From Candidatus Treponema faecavium (GTDB lineage Bacteria > Spirochaetota > Spirochaetia > Treponematales > Treponemataceae): 5,917 nt of DNA. Below the pieces are notes generated by a model. It did not search any database, was not told the origin of the DNA, and saw nothing but the letters and a program-made list of their open reading frames with translations. The stretch covers positions 1 to 5,917 of the forward strand of contig DXHG01000237.1 in the NCBI GenBank assembly GCA_019113455.1. Reading direction: 5' to 3'. Position numbers and translations under genes: made by a program. This document shows, in pieces, positions 1 to 5,917 of the stretch (position 1 is its first letter; every line of letters begins with the position of its first letter).

Positions 1-990
1 ACGTGGCTTGAAACGACGTTTAAGCAGCCTAACGGCCTGTACGCGGTGCCGTTTTCCGCTTCGACGATGTTCAACGCGCCCAGAGACGGCGCGTGCTACC
101 CGCTTGACTTCAACACCGCCGCCGCGATAAACACGCTGTACATGTCGGCGCTTGGCGATATTCTCAACGATAAGGAACTCAGTTTTCAGTACCGCAGGCT
201 GTATTTTTCGCTTAAGACGCGCATTAACTCGCTCATGTGGGACAAAGAATCGGGTTTTTATTACGACCTTGACGCCGAGGAGCGCCGGCTCCCGCATAAG
301 ACAATTGCCGGATTCTGGCCGCTGCTCGCGGAAATACCAAACGAAGAAAAGGCGGAGCTTCTTATTGCGCACCTGACAAACCCGCAGACATTCGGTACGG
401 AGCATCCGTTCCCAACGCTGTCAGCGGATGATCCGCAGTTCAGCGAGCTTGGCGAGGGCTTTAAGGGAAGCGTCTATCCGCCGTTCAATTTCATGGTTAT
501 TAAGGGGCTTGAACGCTATCAGCACTGGGATTTTGCGCGCGAGTGTACGCTGCGCCATCTCTACTATATACTGGACGGTATGTTCCCCAGCAATTCGGAA
601 GAAAAAGGTGATATTTGGGAAGCCTACCTGCCGCGCAAAGAGGGGCCGGCGCAGATGCCCGGCAATCCAGAGTACCCGCGCAGACGGTTTTTAATTTATA
701 CCGGGCTCTCGACAATAGCGCTCATGATAGAGAACGTTATCGGCTTGTCTATCAGTCTTCCGCGCAAGACGGTTGACTGGATTATCCCAAATCTTGAGAT
801 TATGGGAATCGAAAACCTTTCGCTCAAGCGCAACATGATCACGATACTTTCTAACAAGAGCACGCGCGGCTGGGAAATTCAGATGGAAAGCGAAAAGCTG
901 TATTATTTTACCATAAACATATTGGGACAAAAGAAAAAGACGCTCCCGATTCCGTCCGGAAAATGTTCAATGCTTATAGACAAGCTGTAG
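1..990 (+). CDS. MGH1/trehalase-like glycoside hydrolase, 3' part (5' end outside window)
   Basis: The reading frame is open from base 1 and ends at TAG 988-990, leaving 329 residues of a protein that starts upstream; the GTG at 46 is only an internal codon. The sequence looks like the C-terminal half of an (alpha/alpha)6-barrel glycosidase of the trehalase (GH37) / GH63 / mannosylglycerate hydrolase-like superfamily. Seen directly: a 'YPLDFN' motif whose Asp (codon 106-108) is a candidate general acid, 'GFWPLLAEIP', 'GSVYPPFNFMVIKGL', and 'GDIWEAYLP' whose Glu (codon 619-621) is a candidate general base. These are followed by 'TGLSTIALMIENVIG' and a beta-rich C-terminal tail, as in this superfamily. 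The roles of the Asp and Glu are inferred by analogy. The substrate cannot be told: trehalose, mannosylglycerate, glucosylglycerate and other alpha-glycosides are all possible. No signal peptide can be judged. The stop lies 41 bases before the likely ppx start, so it may share a transcript with the polyphosphate genes. Confidence 0.8.
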   Translation, partial: TWLETTFKQPNGLYAVPFSASTMFNAPRDGACYPLDFNTAAAINTLYMSALGDILNDKELSFQYRRLYFSLKTRINSLMWDKESGFYYDLDAEERRLPHKTIAGFWPLLAEIPNEEKAELLIAHLTNPQTFGTEHPFPTLSADDPQFSELGEGFKGSVYPPFNFMVIKGLERYQHWDFARECTLRHLYYILDGMFPSNSEEKGDIWEAYLPRKEGPAQMPGNPEYPRRRFLIYTGLSTIALMIENVIGLSISLPRKTVDWIIPNLEIMGIENLSLKRNMITILSNKSTRGWEIQMESEKLYYFTINILGQKKKTLPIPSGKCSMLIDKL

Positions 991-1031
991 CACGGTTTTT
1001 TCCCTCTCTCCGAAAAAAGTGGACAACGGCA

Positions 1032-2558
1032 ATGAAACAGCTTGAAGCGGTAATTGAAATAGGTTCTACCGGCATTCGTATGCTCGTTGCGGAGGTGGCA
1101 GACGGCGGCTGGGAAGTCATTGATCACGCAGAACTGCCTGCAGCACTTGGCAGGGACGTGTTTAACTCGGGCAGCGTATCGAGAGAGACGCTTTTGCAGT
1201 GCCTGCATATTCTCCGCCGCTTTAAGGAGGAGCTTGCAGGCTGGGCAATTACGCCTGAACATGTGCAGGTGATTGCGACGAGCGCGATACGCGCGGCAAA
1301 AAACCGCGATGCTGTGCTTGACCGCATACAGGTTAAAACCGGCTTTCACGCGACCGTTATCGACGGCATTGAAGAAAATCGCCTTATGTATCTGGCCGTA
1401 ACTGACTGCCTCAAAAAAGCAGACGCATGGCCTGCGCACAAAGATTCGATTATCCTTGAGGTGGGCGGCGGCTCCACTGAGATTATGCTCATAGAGAAAG
1501 GCAAAATGGCGGGGGCGCACAGCCTGCGCCTGGGCACCGTCATCATCGCGCAGCAGTTAAAGGCGTCGATGAGTTCCCAGCACGACGCCAAGCGTTTTCT
1601 TGAAGAGTTTATCAGGAATACCGGCGGTTCGCTCAGCACGGAAATAAACCTGCATAATATCGAGATATTTATTGCCGTCGGTACGGAAGCGTGCCTTGCG
1701 GCGGCGCACGCCGGCACGCCGGTTTCGCCGTATCTTTCTGTCATTAAGCGCGACGTGTTTGACGAGTTTGTAGACCGTATTCAGGAGTATTCAATAGAAG
1801 AATGTGCGGCGCGGTTTAAGATACCGTACTACGACGCGCAGTCGCTTTCGACAAACCTGCTTGCCTACCGTATTTTTATGAAGCTCACCGGCACGAAAAA
1901 GATACTCGTGCCGCAGACAAGCCTCCGCGAAGGGCTTATCATAACGCGGTGTTCCATTCCTAATGAGACGCTCATGCAGGAGTTTCGGTCGCAGATTGTC
2001 GCCTCCGCGCTCGCGCTTGCAAGGAAATACCGGTTTGACGAGCAGCACGCAGAACACGTCTGCACGCTTTCATTGCAGCTGTTCGACGCGCTTAAACAGG
2101 AGCTTGGCCTTGACGAAAACACGCGCACGCTGCTGCACGTGTCGGCGATTCTGCACGACGTGGGCATGTTTATCCGCGGACAGGATCATCAGGTACACAG
2201 CGCGTATATTATCAGGAATTCGGACATATTCGGGCTCTCGCGCGATGAGATGAATATCATTGCCCAGATTGCCTACTATCACCGCGGGGAGCAGCAGCCG
2301 CAGGACGACGAGACGTTTCTGCACAGTCCGCGGCAGGACCGCATCACGATTCTCAAGCTTGCCGCCATTCTGCGCGTTTCAGACGCGCTTGACCGCGGGC
2401 ACCGCCAAAAGATACAGGATTTTTCGCTTGAGCTTACAGAAAACACGCTCTTTATCCATATAGCTGGCAGGAATAACACTCAGCTTGAAAAACTTGCGAT
2501 TACGGAAAAGTCCGCAATGTTTGAATCCGTGTTCGGGTATAAAGTTGTTTTAGTGTAA
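1032..2558 (+). CDS. ppx: Ppx/GppA family exopolyphosphatase / pppGpp phosphohydrolase with C-terminal HD-type domain
   Basis: Members of this family release terminal phosphate from polyphosphate and/or convert pppGpp to ppGpp in the cytoplasm. The ATG at 1032 gives 508 residues, close to the long E. coli-type enzymes (about 500-513). It places the first phosphate motif 'IEIGSTGIRML' at residues 8-18, as is usual. An in-frame ATG at 963 would add 23 residues, overlap the upstream gene and has no Shine-Dalgarno. The 1032 start has only a weak one (GGA 1021-1023). Also seen: 'VIDGIEENRL' (109-118), whose E115 aligns with the catalytic Glu of E. coli PPX, and 'EVGGGSTE' (143-150). A helical C-terminal half carries HD-type residues H342, H375-D376, H389, H417 ('YYHRGE') and D451 ('LRVSDALDR'). 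Oddity: the Asp that normally opens both phosphate motifs is Glu here (E9 and E143). Polyphosphatase versus pppGpp activity cannot be decided from sequence, but the adjacent ppk favours polyphosphate. Confidence 0.9.
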   Translation: MKQLEAVIEIGSTGIRMLVAEVADGGWEVIDHAELPAALGRDVFNSGSVSRETLLQCLHILRRFKEELAGWAITPEHVQVIATSAIRAAKNRDAVLDRIQVKTGFHATVIDGIEENRLMYLAVTDCLKKADAWPAHKDSIILEVGGGSTEIMLIEKGKMAGAHSLRLGTVIIAQQLKASMSSQHDAKRFLEEFIRNTGGSLSTEINLHNIEIFIAVGTEACLAAAHAGTPVSPYLSVIKRDVFDEFVDRIQEYSIEECAARFKIPYYDAQSLSTNLLAYRIFMKLTGTKKILVPQTSLREGLIITRCSIPNETLMQEFRSQIVASALALARKYRFDEQHAEHVCTLSLQLFDALKQELGLDENTRTLLHVSAILHDVGMFIRGQDHQVHSAYIIRNSDIFGLSRDEMNIIAQIAYYHRGEQQPQDDETFLHSPRQDRITILKLAAILRVSDALDRGHRQKIQDFSLELTENTLFIHIAGRNNTQLEKLAITEKSAMFESVFGYKVVLV

Positions 2559-2585
2559 TCATATGATTAGTTTTGTGCTGATAAT

Positions 2586-2590
2586 GAGGT
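2586..2590 (+). promoter_or_regulatory. Ribosome binding site of ppk1
   Basis: GAGGT lies 7 bases before the ATG at 2598 and supports that start. It sits in the short ppx-ppk gap (2559-2597), where I see no clear promoter or terminator hairpin. Confidence 0.65.
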
Positions 2591-2597
2591 TGCCGCA

Positions 2598-4727
2598 ATG
2601 AAAAAAGAACATACAGATAAGTTTTTTAACCGCGAGTTATCGTGGATTGAGTTTAATGCCCGCGTGCTGCATGAGGCCAAACGGCAGGATGTGCCGCTTG
2701 CGGAACGGCTGAAATTTCTCGGCATCGTATCGAGCAACTTTGATGAATTCTTTATGGTCCGCGTTGCAGGCCTCAAGCGGCAGGCGCAGGCAGGCAGCAC
2801 AAAAAAAGATATTGCCGGCATGACCGCGCAGGAACAGCTTGCCGCTATTGCCGCGCGCACGCACCAGATTGTAAGCGAACAGTACGGCTGTCTCATGAAT
2901 GATGTGCTGCCTGCGTTGGCGCAGGCGGGCATTGTGTACGTGCCGAGCAGTGCGTACACGCCGCAGCACCGCATACTGCTGCGTCAGATATTCGACAACG
3001 AGGTGTTCCCGCTGCTTACGCCGCTGCGCACGGGAGGTGCGGAACAGCCGCACCTGAACAACCGCAAAATGTATGCAGCATTTAAGCTTGCCCACATACC
3101 AGATATACAAACTATATCCGAAATTGCCGCGCCTGAAGAAAATCCGCTTGCCATCGTACAGATACCGACGGCGCTTTCGCGCATTATCTGGCTGCCCGCA
3201 GAAGATTCCGTGCAGCGGTTTGCGCTGCTTGAAGACATTATCGCCGAATACGGCACCGCGCTGTTTCCCGGCTATACGGTGCAGGAAAAACTGATTCTGC
3301 GCGCAACCTGCGATGCGGCGTTTGCCGTTGACGAAGAAGCGGGCGATGACTTTATTCAGGCGATGGAAGAAGTGCTCGTGCAGCGACAGACATCCGTTCC
3401 CGTAAGTCTTATGATAAACACGATGAGTTCCGCCCTTACATCAGAACTTATGCACCAGATGCAGCTTACGGAAGACGACGTGTTTACCGTTAACGGTATT
3501 CTCGATATACCGTCCCTGACGCAGATACTGGAAGCAGACGCCGCGCGCAGTCTTGCGTATCCGCCGTGGAACAACTTCTATCCAGTGCTGCTGCAAAAAG
3601 GCGAGCCGCTGTGGGATATCCTCAAACAGCGCGATATTCTTCTGCACGTGCCGTATGAATCATACGAACCGGTTATCTCGTTTCTCAACGATGCCGCCGC
3701 CGACCCCGATGTGCTTGCGATAAAAATGACGCTGTACCGCACAAGCGGCAATTCCCCTATTATCCGCGCGCTTGAAAACGCCGCGCATAACGGCAAACAG
3801 GTTACCGTATTTGTGGAGCTCAAGGCGCGCTTTGACGAAAAGCAAAACATTTCGTGGGCGGAGCAGCTTGAACGCGCGGGCGTTATCGTCGTGTACGGAA
3901 TCGTAAACCTTAAAGTACATGCAAAAATACTCCTCGTCGTGCGCCGCGAGCACGACGGCATCTGCCGTTATATTCACCTTTCTACCGGCAACTACAACGA
4001 CAAAACCGCGCGCTTTTACGTGGATATGTCGCTGTTTACCGCGAACCGCGATATCGCAAACGATGCAACGCAGTTCTTTAACATTATTTCCGGCTATTCC
4101 GCAATACAGACGATGAAGCGCCTCGCCATGGCGCCGCTGAATATTAAATCACAGCTGCTGTCAATGATTGAGCGCGAGATTCAGCAGTCGACGTCAGAGT
4201 CTCCCGGACTTATCATGGCGAAGATGAACAGCCTTGCCCACCACGAGATTATCGAGGCGCTCTACCGCGCAAGCCGCGCTGGCGTGCGCGTCATGCTCAA
4301 CGTGCGCGGCATCTGTATGCTCATACCGGGCGTGTCAGGCATGAGCGAAAACATTTCCGTCATCAGCATTATCGACCGTTACCTTGAACACACGCGCATA
4401 TTCTACTTTCATAACGGCGGTTCAGAAGAGATATACCTGTCAAGCGCGGACTGGATGCCGCGCAACCTTGACCGGCGTGTGGAACTCATGTTCCCCGTTA
4501 TTCAGCAGGATCTGTTCAAGACGATAAAGTCAACACTTGAGCTGTACTTTTCGGACAATTGCAAATCGCACACGCTGCACAGCAGCGGCAAATGGACGGC
4601 GAATAAGCCGAAAGACGGGGAGCCGCCGGTGAGGGCTCAGGAAACGCTGTACAATAAATACCGCGAAGCGGCAAATCTCGCCGAAGACGCAATACCGCTT
4701 GAATTCATTATCAGAAGAAGCAACTAG
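2598..4727 (+). CDS. ppk1: Polyphosphate kinase 1 (PPK1)
   Basis: PPK1 reversibly transfers the gamma phosphate of ATP to a growing polyphosphate chain through a phosphohistidine. At 709 residues the protein is full length (E. coli has about 688), and the N, H, C1 and C2 domains can be followed at roughly 1-107, 108-325, 326-508 and 509-695. The N-terminal signature 'NRELSWIEFNARVL' (11-24) and 'SSNFDEFFMVRVAGL' (45-59) are present, with N47 likely at the adenine site. Every catalytic residue I could map to the E. coli enzyme is kept at a constant offset of +6: R381 (R375), R411 (R405), H441 in 'KVHAKI' (the phosphorylated H435), H460 in 'RYIHLSTGNYN' (H454), Y474 (Y468) and H598 in 'RYLEHTRIFYF' (H592). 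The enzyme should therefore be active. The ATG at 2598 follows GAGGT at 2586-2590. The gene starts 39 bases after ppx, with no terminator between them, so they are probably co-transcribed. Confidence 0.97.
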   Translation: MKKEHTDKFFNRELSWIEFNARVLHEAKRQDVPLAERLKFLGIVSSNFDEFFMVRVAGLKRQAQAGSTKKDIAGMTAQEQLAAIAARTHQIVSEQYGCLMNDVLPALAQAGIVYVPSSAYTPQHRILLRQIFDNEVFPLLTPLRTGGAEQPHLNNRKMYAAFKLAHIPDIQTISEIAAPEENPLAIVQIPTALSRIIWLPAEDSVQRFALLEDIIAEYGTALFPGYTVQEKLILRATCDAAFAVDEEAGDDFIQAMEEVLVQRQTSVPVSLMINTMSSALTSELMHQMQLTEDDVFTVNGILDIPSLTQILEADAARSLAYPPWNNFYPVLLQKGEPLWDILKQRDILLHVPYESYEPVISFLNDAAADPDVLAIKMTLYRTSGNSPIIRALENAAHNGKQVTVFVELKARFDEKQNISWAEQLERAGVIVVYGIVNLKVHAKILLVVRREHDGICRYIHLSTGNYNDKTARFYVDMSLFTANRDIANDATQFFNIISGYSAIQTMKRLAMAPLNIKSQLLSMIEREIQQSTSESPGLIMAKMNSLAHHEIIEALYRASRAGVRVMLNVRGICMLIPGVSGMSENISVISIIDRYLEHTRIFYFHNGGSEEIYLSSADWMPRNLDRRVELMFPVIQQDLFKTIKSTLELYFSDNCKSHTLHSSGKWTANKPKDGEPPVRAQETLYNKYREAANLAEDAIPLEFIIRRSN

Positions 4728-4730
4728 GAG
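4726..4730 (+). promoter_or_regulatory. Ribosome binding site of yjbQ, overlapping the ppk1 stop codon
   Basis: AGGAG at 4726-4730 shares two bases with the TAG stop of ppk1 (4725-4727) and lies 6 bases before the ATG at 4737. This near-ideal Shine-Dalgarno fixes the yjbQ start. The overlap means ribosomes finishing ppk1 arrive on the yjbQ site, which suggests translational coupling (inference). Confidence 0.8.
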
Positions 4731-4736
4731 CGCGGC

Positions 4737-5138
4737 ATGATACAAACGTTTTCATTGAACACTCCGGCAGAGGGATTTATCGACATTACCGCTGCCGCCC
4801 GCAAAGCGGCACTGGAATTTTACGAGCAGACGGGTCAAGAAGACGCGCTGTGCACCGTCTACTGCCCGCACACAACCGCCGCAATCACGATAAACGAAAA
4901 CGCTGATCCCGACGTACAGACAGACTTGCTGTACGCGCTAAAAAAAACATATCCTGACAGACCTGAGTTCCGCCACTGCGAAGGGAACTCCGCTGCGCAC
5001 CTCAAAGCGAGCTGCATCGGCAGCAGCGTACAGGTGCCTGTTCAGCGGGACACGCTGCTCCTCGGCATATGGCAGGGAATCTACTTCTGCGAATTTGACG
5101 GCCCGCGCCGCCGCACGTGCATTATCCACATACGGTAA
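4737..5138 (+). CDS. yjbQ: YjbQ/UPF0047 family protein (secondary thiamine-phosphate synthase-like)
   Basis: The 133-residue product is the usual length of this small single-domain cytoplasmic family. The family signatures are intact: 'PHTTAAITINENADPDV' (44-60), 'RHCEGNSAAHLKAS' (79-92) and 'LGIWQGIYFCEFDGPR' (109-124). H45, H80 and H88 are candidate metal or active-site residues; E82, E119 and D121 are also in conserved blocks. E. coli YjbQ has weak thiamine-phosphate synthase activity, hence the automatic name, but the physiological role of the family is not settled, and no thiamine gene lies nearby. The start is fixed by the strong AGGAG at 4726-4730. It follows ppk1 after only 9 bases, so it is very probably in the same operon. 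It is the last gene of the + strand run, with a possible terminator just after its TAA (5136-5138). Confidence 0.93.
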   Translation: MIQTFSLNTPAEGFIDITAAARKAALEFYEQTGQEDALCTVYCPHTTAAITINENADPDVQTDLLYALKKTYPDRPEFRHCEGNSAAHLKASCIGSSVQVPVQRDTLLLGIWQGIYFCEFDGPRRRTCIIHIR

Positions 5139-5147
5139 TATTCTGTA

Positions 5148-5183
5148 CCGGTGCAAGCGCCGGCGGTGCACGGCTTACTTTTT
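5148..5183 (+). terminator. Possible rho-independent terminator after yjbQ
   Basis: GTGCA (5151-5155) can pair with TGCAC (5167-5171) around an 11-base GC-rich loop. CC (5148-5149) and GG (5172-5173) can extend the stem past a bulged G. The stem is followed by CTTACTTTTT (5174-5183), an imperfect T tract on the + strand, as expected at the end of the operon. The T tract lies inside the last codons of the converging - strand gene. In the other direction the hairpin is not followed by a good T run. The stem is short and the tract is interrupted, so this is tentative. Confidence 0.4.
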
Positions 5184-5917
5184 CGCGCCGCGCTTAGCCT
5201 CTCGCCTTGCCCGCCGCTGTTCGCGCCGCTCCTGCACGTTTCTCTCGATGCGGGTGCGCAGCGCTTCCATCTGCGTGCTGTAATGCGGGCTGCGCATAGT
5301 CGGGAACTTGCGTACCAGATAGTCTATGCGGTTATGACGCGTGTAAAACTGTTCCAGCTTTGTGCGAAGCGAATCGCTGAACGCCTCGCGGTTCGCTTTT
5401 GAGCGCGCACGTGACGCCTCAATCCACTCCCACGCACTGGAACCCGCAAACCACGGTTCTTTTTCGTAGCGTTCCTTAAGACTGTCGGTAAATTCCTTTA
5501 AGCGCGCCAGATACACGTTAAAGCTTACAAGGCTCTTTACCGTATCGAGCAGGTCAACCGCAAACACGGCCAAAAGCGCCCACGCAATCAGGTGCGCTGC
5601 GCGGTCGCTGAGACGGCGCAGCGCGTGATCAAACACCGGCTGCACAAAATGCACCGCCGCTACGGCCATAACGCCAAACAGCAGTGAATTAAGCAGACAC
5701 ACGCGCCCGTTTATATTGAACTTGTTTTTGGAATAGTCCCACCACTTAGTATGGAACAGCGCCTCCATGACCCAGCTTGTTACGTACTCAAGCACGGACG
5801 TAACGATTACCGCGGCTATGTAGAGCGGCACCCACGTCGTGCTCCACGGCTGCAAAAGCGAAAGCACTAAAAGCGCTCCGAATCCATATATCGGGCATAT
5901 CGGCCCGTGCAGAAAAC
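5175..5917 (-). CDS. PF06541-type multi-pass membrane protein ('putative ABC-transporter type IV'), 5' end outside window
   Basis: The frame runs from the window edge at 5917 down to TAA at 5177-5175, giving 246 visible residues. The GTG at 5867 is not the start, because codons upstream of it read 'HGPICPIYGFGALL', a hallmark of the PF06541 family. Roughly the first 30-40 residues are missing. Further family signatures follow: 'LEYVTSWVMEALF', 'WWDYS' and 'NINGRVCLLNS'. About three hydrophobic segments lie after the edge motif, in visible residues about 28-53, 71-93 and 106-125. The C-terminal half is charged and mostly helical, ending in a very Arg/Lys-rich tail of about 25 residues that is probably cytoplasmic (positive-inside rule). 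Despite the family name I see no ATPase partner, and the transported substrate, if any, is unknown. The gene converges on yjbQ with a 36-base gap and is probably a separate transcription unit. Confidence 0.85.
   Translation of the reverse strand, partial: FLHGPICPIYGFGALLVLSLLQPWSTTWVPLYIAAVIVTSVLEYVTSWVMEALFHTKWWDYSKNKFNINGRVCLLNSLLFGVMAVAAVHFVQPVFDHALRRLSDRAAHLIAWALLAVFAVDLLDTVKSLVSFNVYLARLKEFTDSLKERYEKEPWFAGSSAWEWIEASRARSKANREAFSDSLRTKLEQFYTRHNRIDYLVRKFPTMRSPHYSTQMEALRTRIERNVQERREQRRARREAKRGAKK

Noticed and set aside
46..48. GTG as the start of the first gene
   Set aside because: The frame stays open to base 1 and the residues before it ('TWLETTFKQPNGLYAV') look like normal coding sequence, so the gene begins outside the window.
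996..1018. Inverted repeat TTTTTTC / GAAAAAA as a terminator between the glycosidase and ppx
   Set aside because: The stem is almost all A-T, and no T tract follows it, so it would not end transcription on the + strand.
903..1520. A 205-codon open frame on the - strand
   Set aside because: It lies opposite the well-supported ppx gene and the glycosidase end. Its translation is rich in Cys, His and Arg, with no recognisable family, as expected for a shadow frame in GC-rich DNA.
2637..3110. A 157-codon open frame on the - strand within ppk1
   Set aside because: It is fully antisense to the conserved N-terminal part of PPK1 and shows no domain or convincing ribosome site.
5865..5867. GTG as the start of the - strand membrane protein
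   Set aside because: The codons before it encode the family motif 'GPICPIYGFGALL', so the true start is beyond 5917.

Overview
The window is a densely coded piece of a bacterial chromosome with moderately high GC (third positions are rich in G and C, and gcgc/cgcg runs are common). It holds five protein genes. Four lie on the + strand in one tight run, and one lies on the - strand and converges on them. Both edge genes are cut by the window. No RNA genes, insertion sequences, CRISPR arrays or phage genes were seen. The host cannot be named from the sequence alone. The mix of an MGH1/trehalase-like glycosidase, a long Ppx/GppA phosphatase, PPK1, a YjbQ protein and a PF06541-type membrane protein would fit a host-associated spirochaete (Treponema-like) or a Firmicute. 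This is a weak inference.

Layout: (1) 1-990 is the 3' part of a glycoside hydrolase of the trehalase / mannosylglycerate-hydrolase-like superfamily. (2) 1032-2558 is a Ppx/GppA exopolyphosphatase with an N-terminal ASKHA phosphatase part and a C-terminal HD-type helical part. (3) 2598-4727 is a complete polyphosphate kinase, ppk1. (4) 4737-5138 is a YjbQ/UPF0047 family protein whose ribosome site overlaps the ppk stop codon. A possible rho-independent terminator follows at about 5148-5183. (5) 5175-5917, on the - strand, is a multi-pass membrane protein of the PF06541 'putative ABC-transporter type IV' family, with its start outside the window.

The core is a polyphosphate module: PPK1 makes polyphosphate from ATP, and the Ppx/GppA protein next to it would degrade polyphosphate or hydrolyse pppGpp. 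The gaps in the + strand run are 41, 39 and 9 bases, with no convincing terminator or promoter between genes, so co-transcription is likely. The glycosidase may add carbohydrate or compatible-solute turnover to the same unit, but only position supports that link.

This is mostly an ordinary housekeeping region, and I found no clear evidence of a new system. The points most worth checking are two Asp-to-Glu changes in the phosphate-binding motifs of the Ppx protein, the reversed ppx-ppk order, and the close coupling of yjbQ to ppk.
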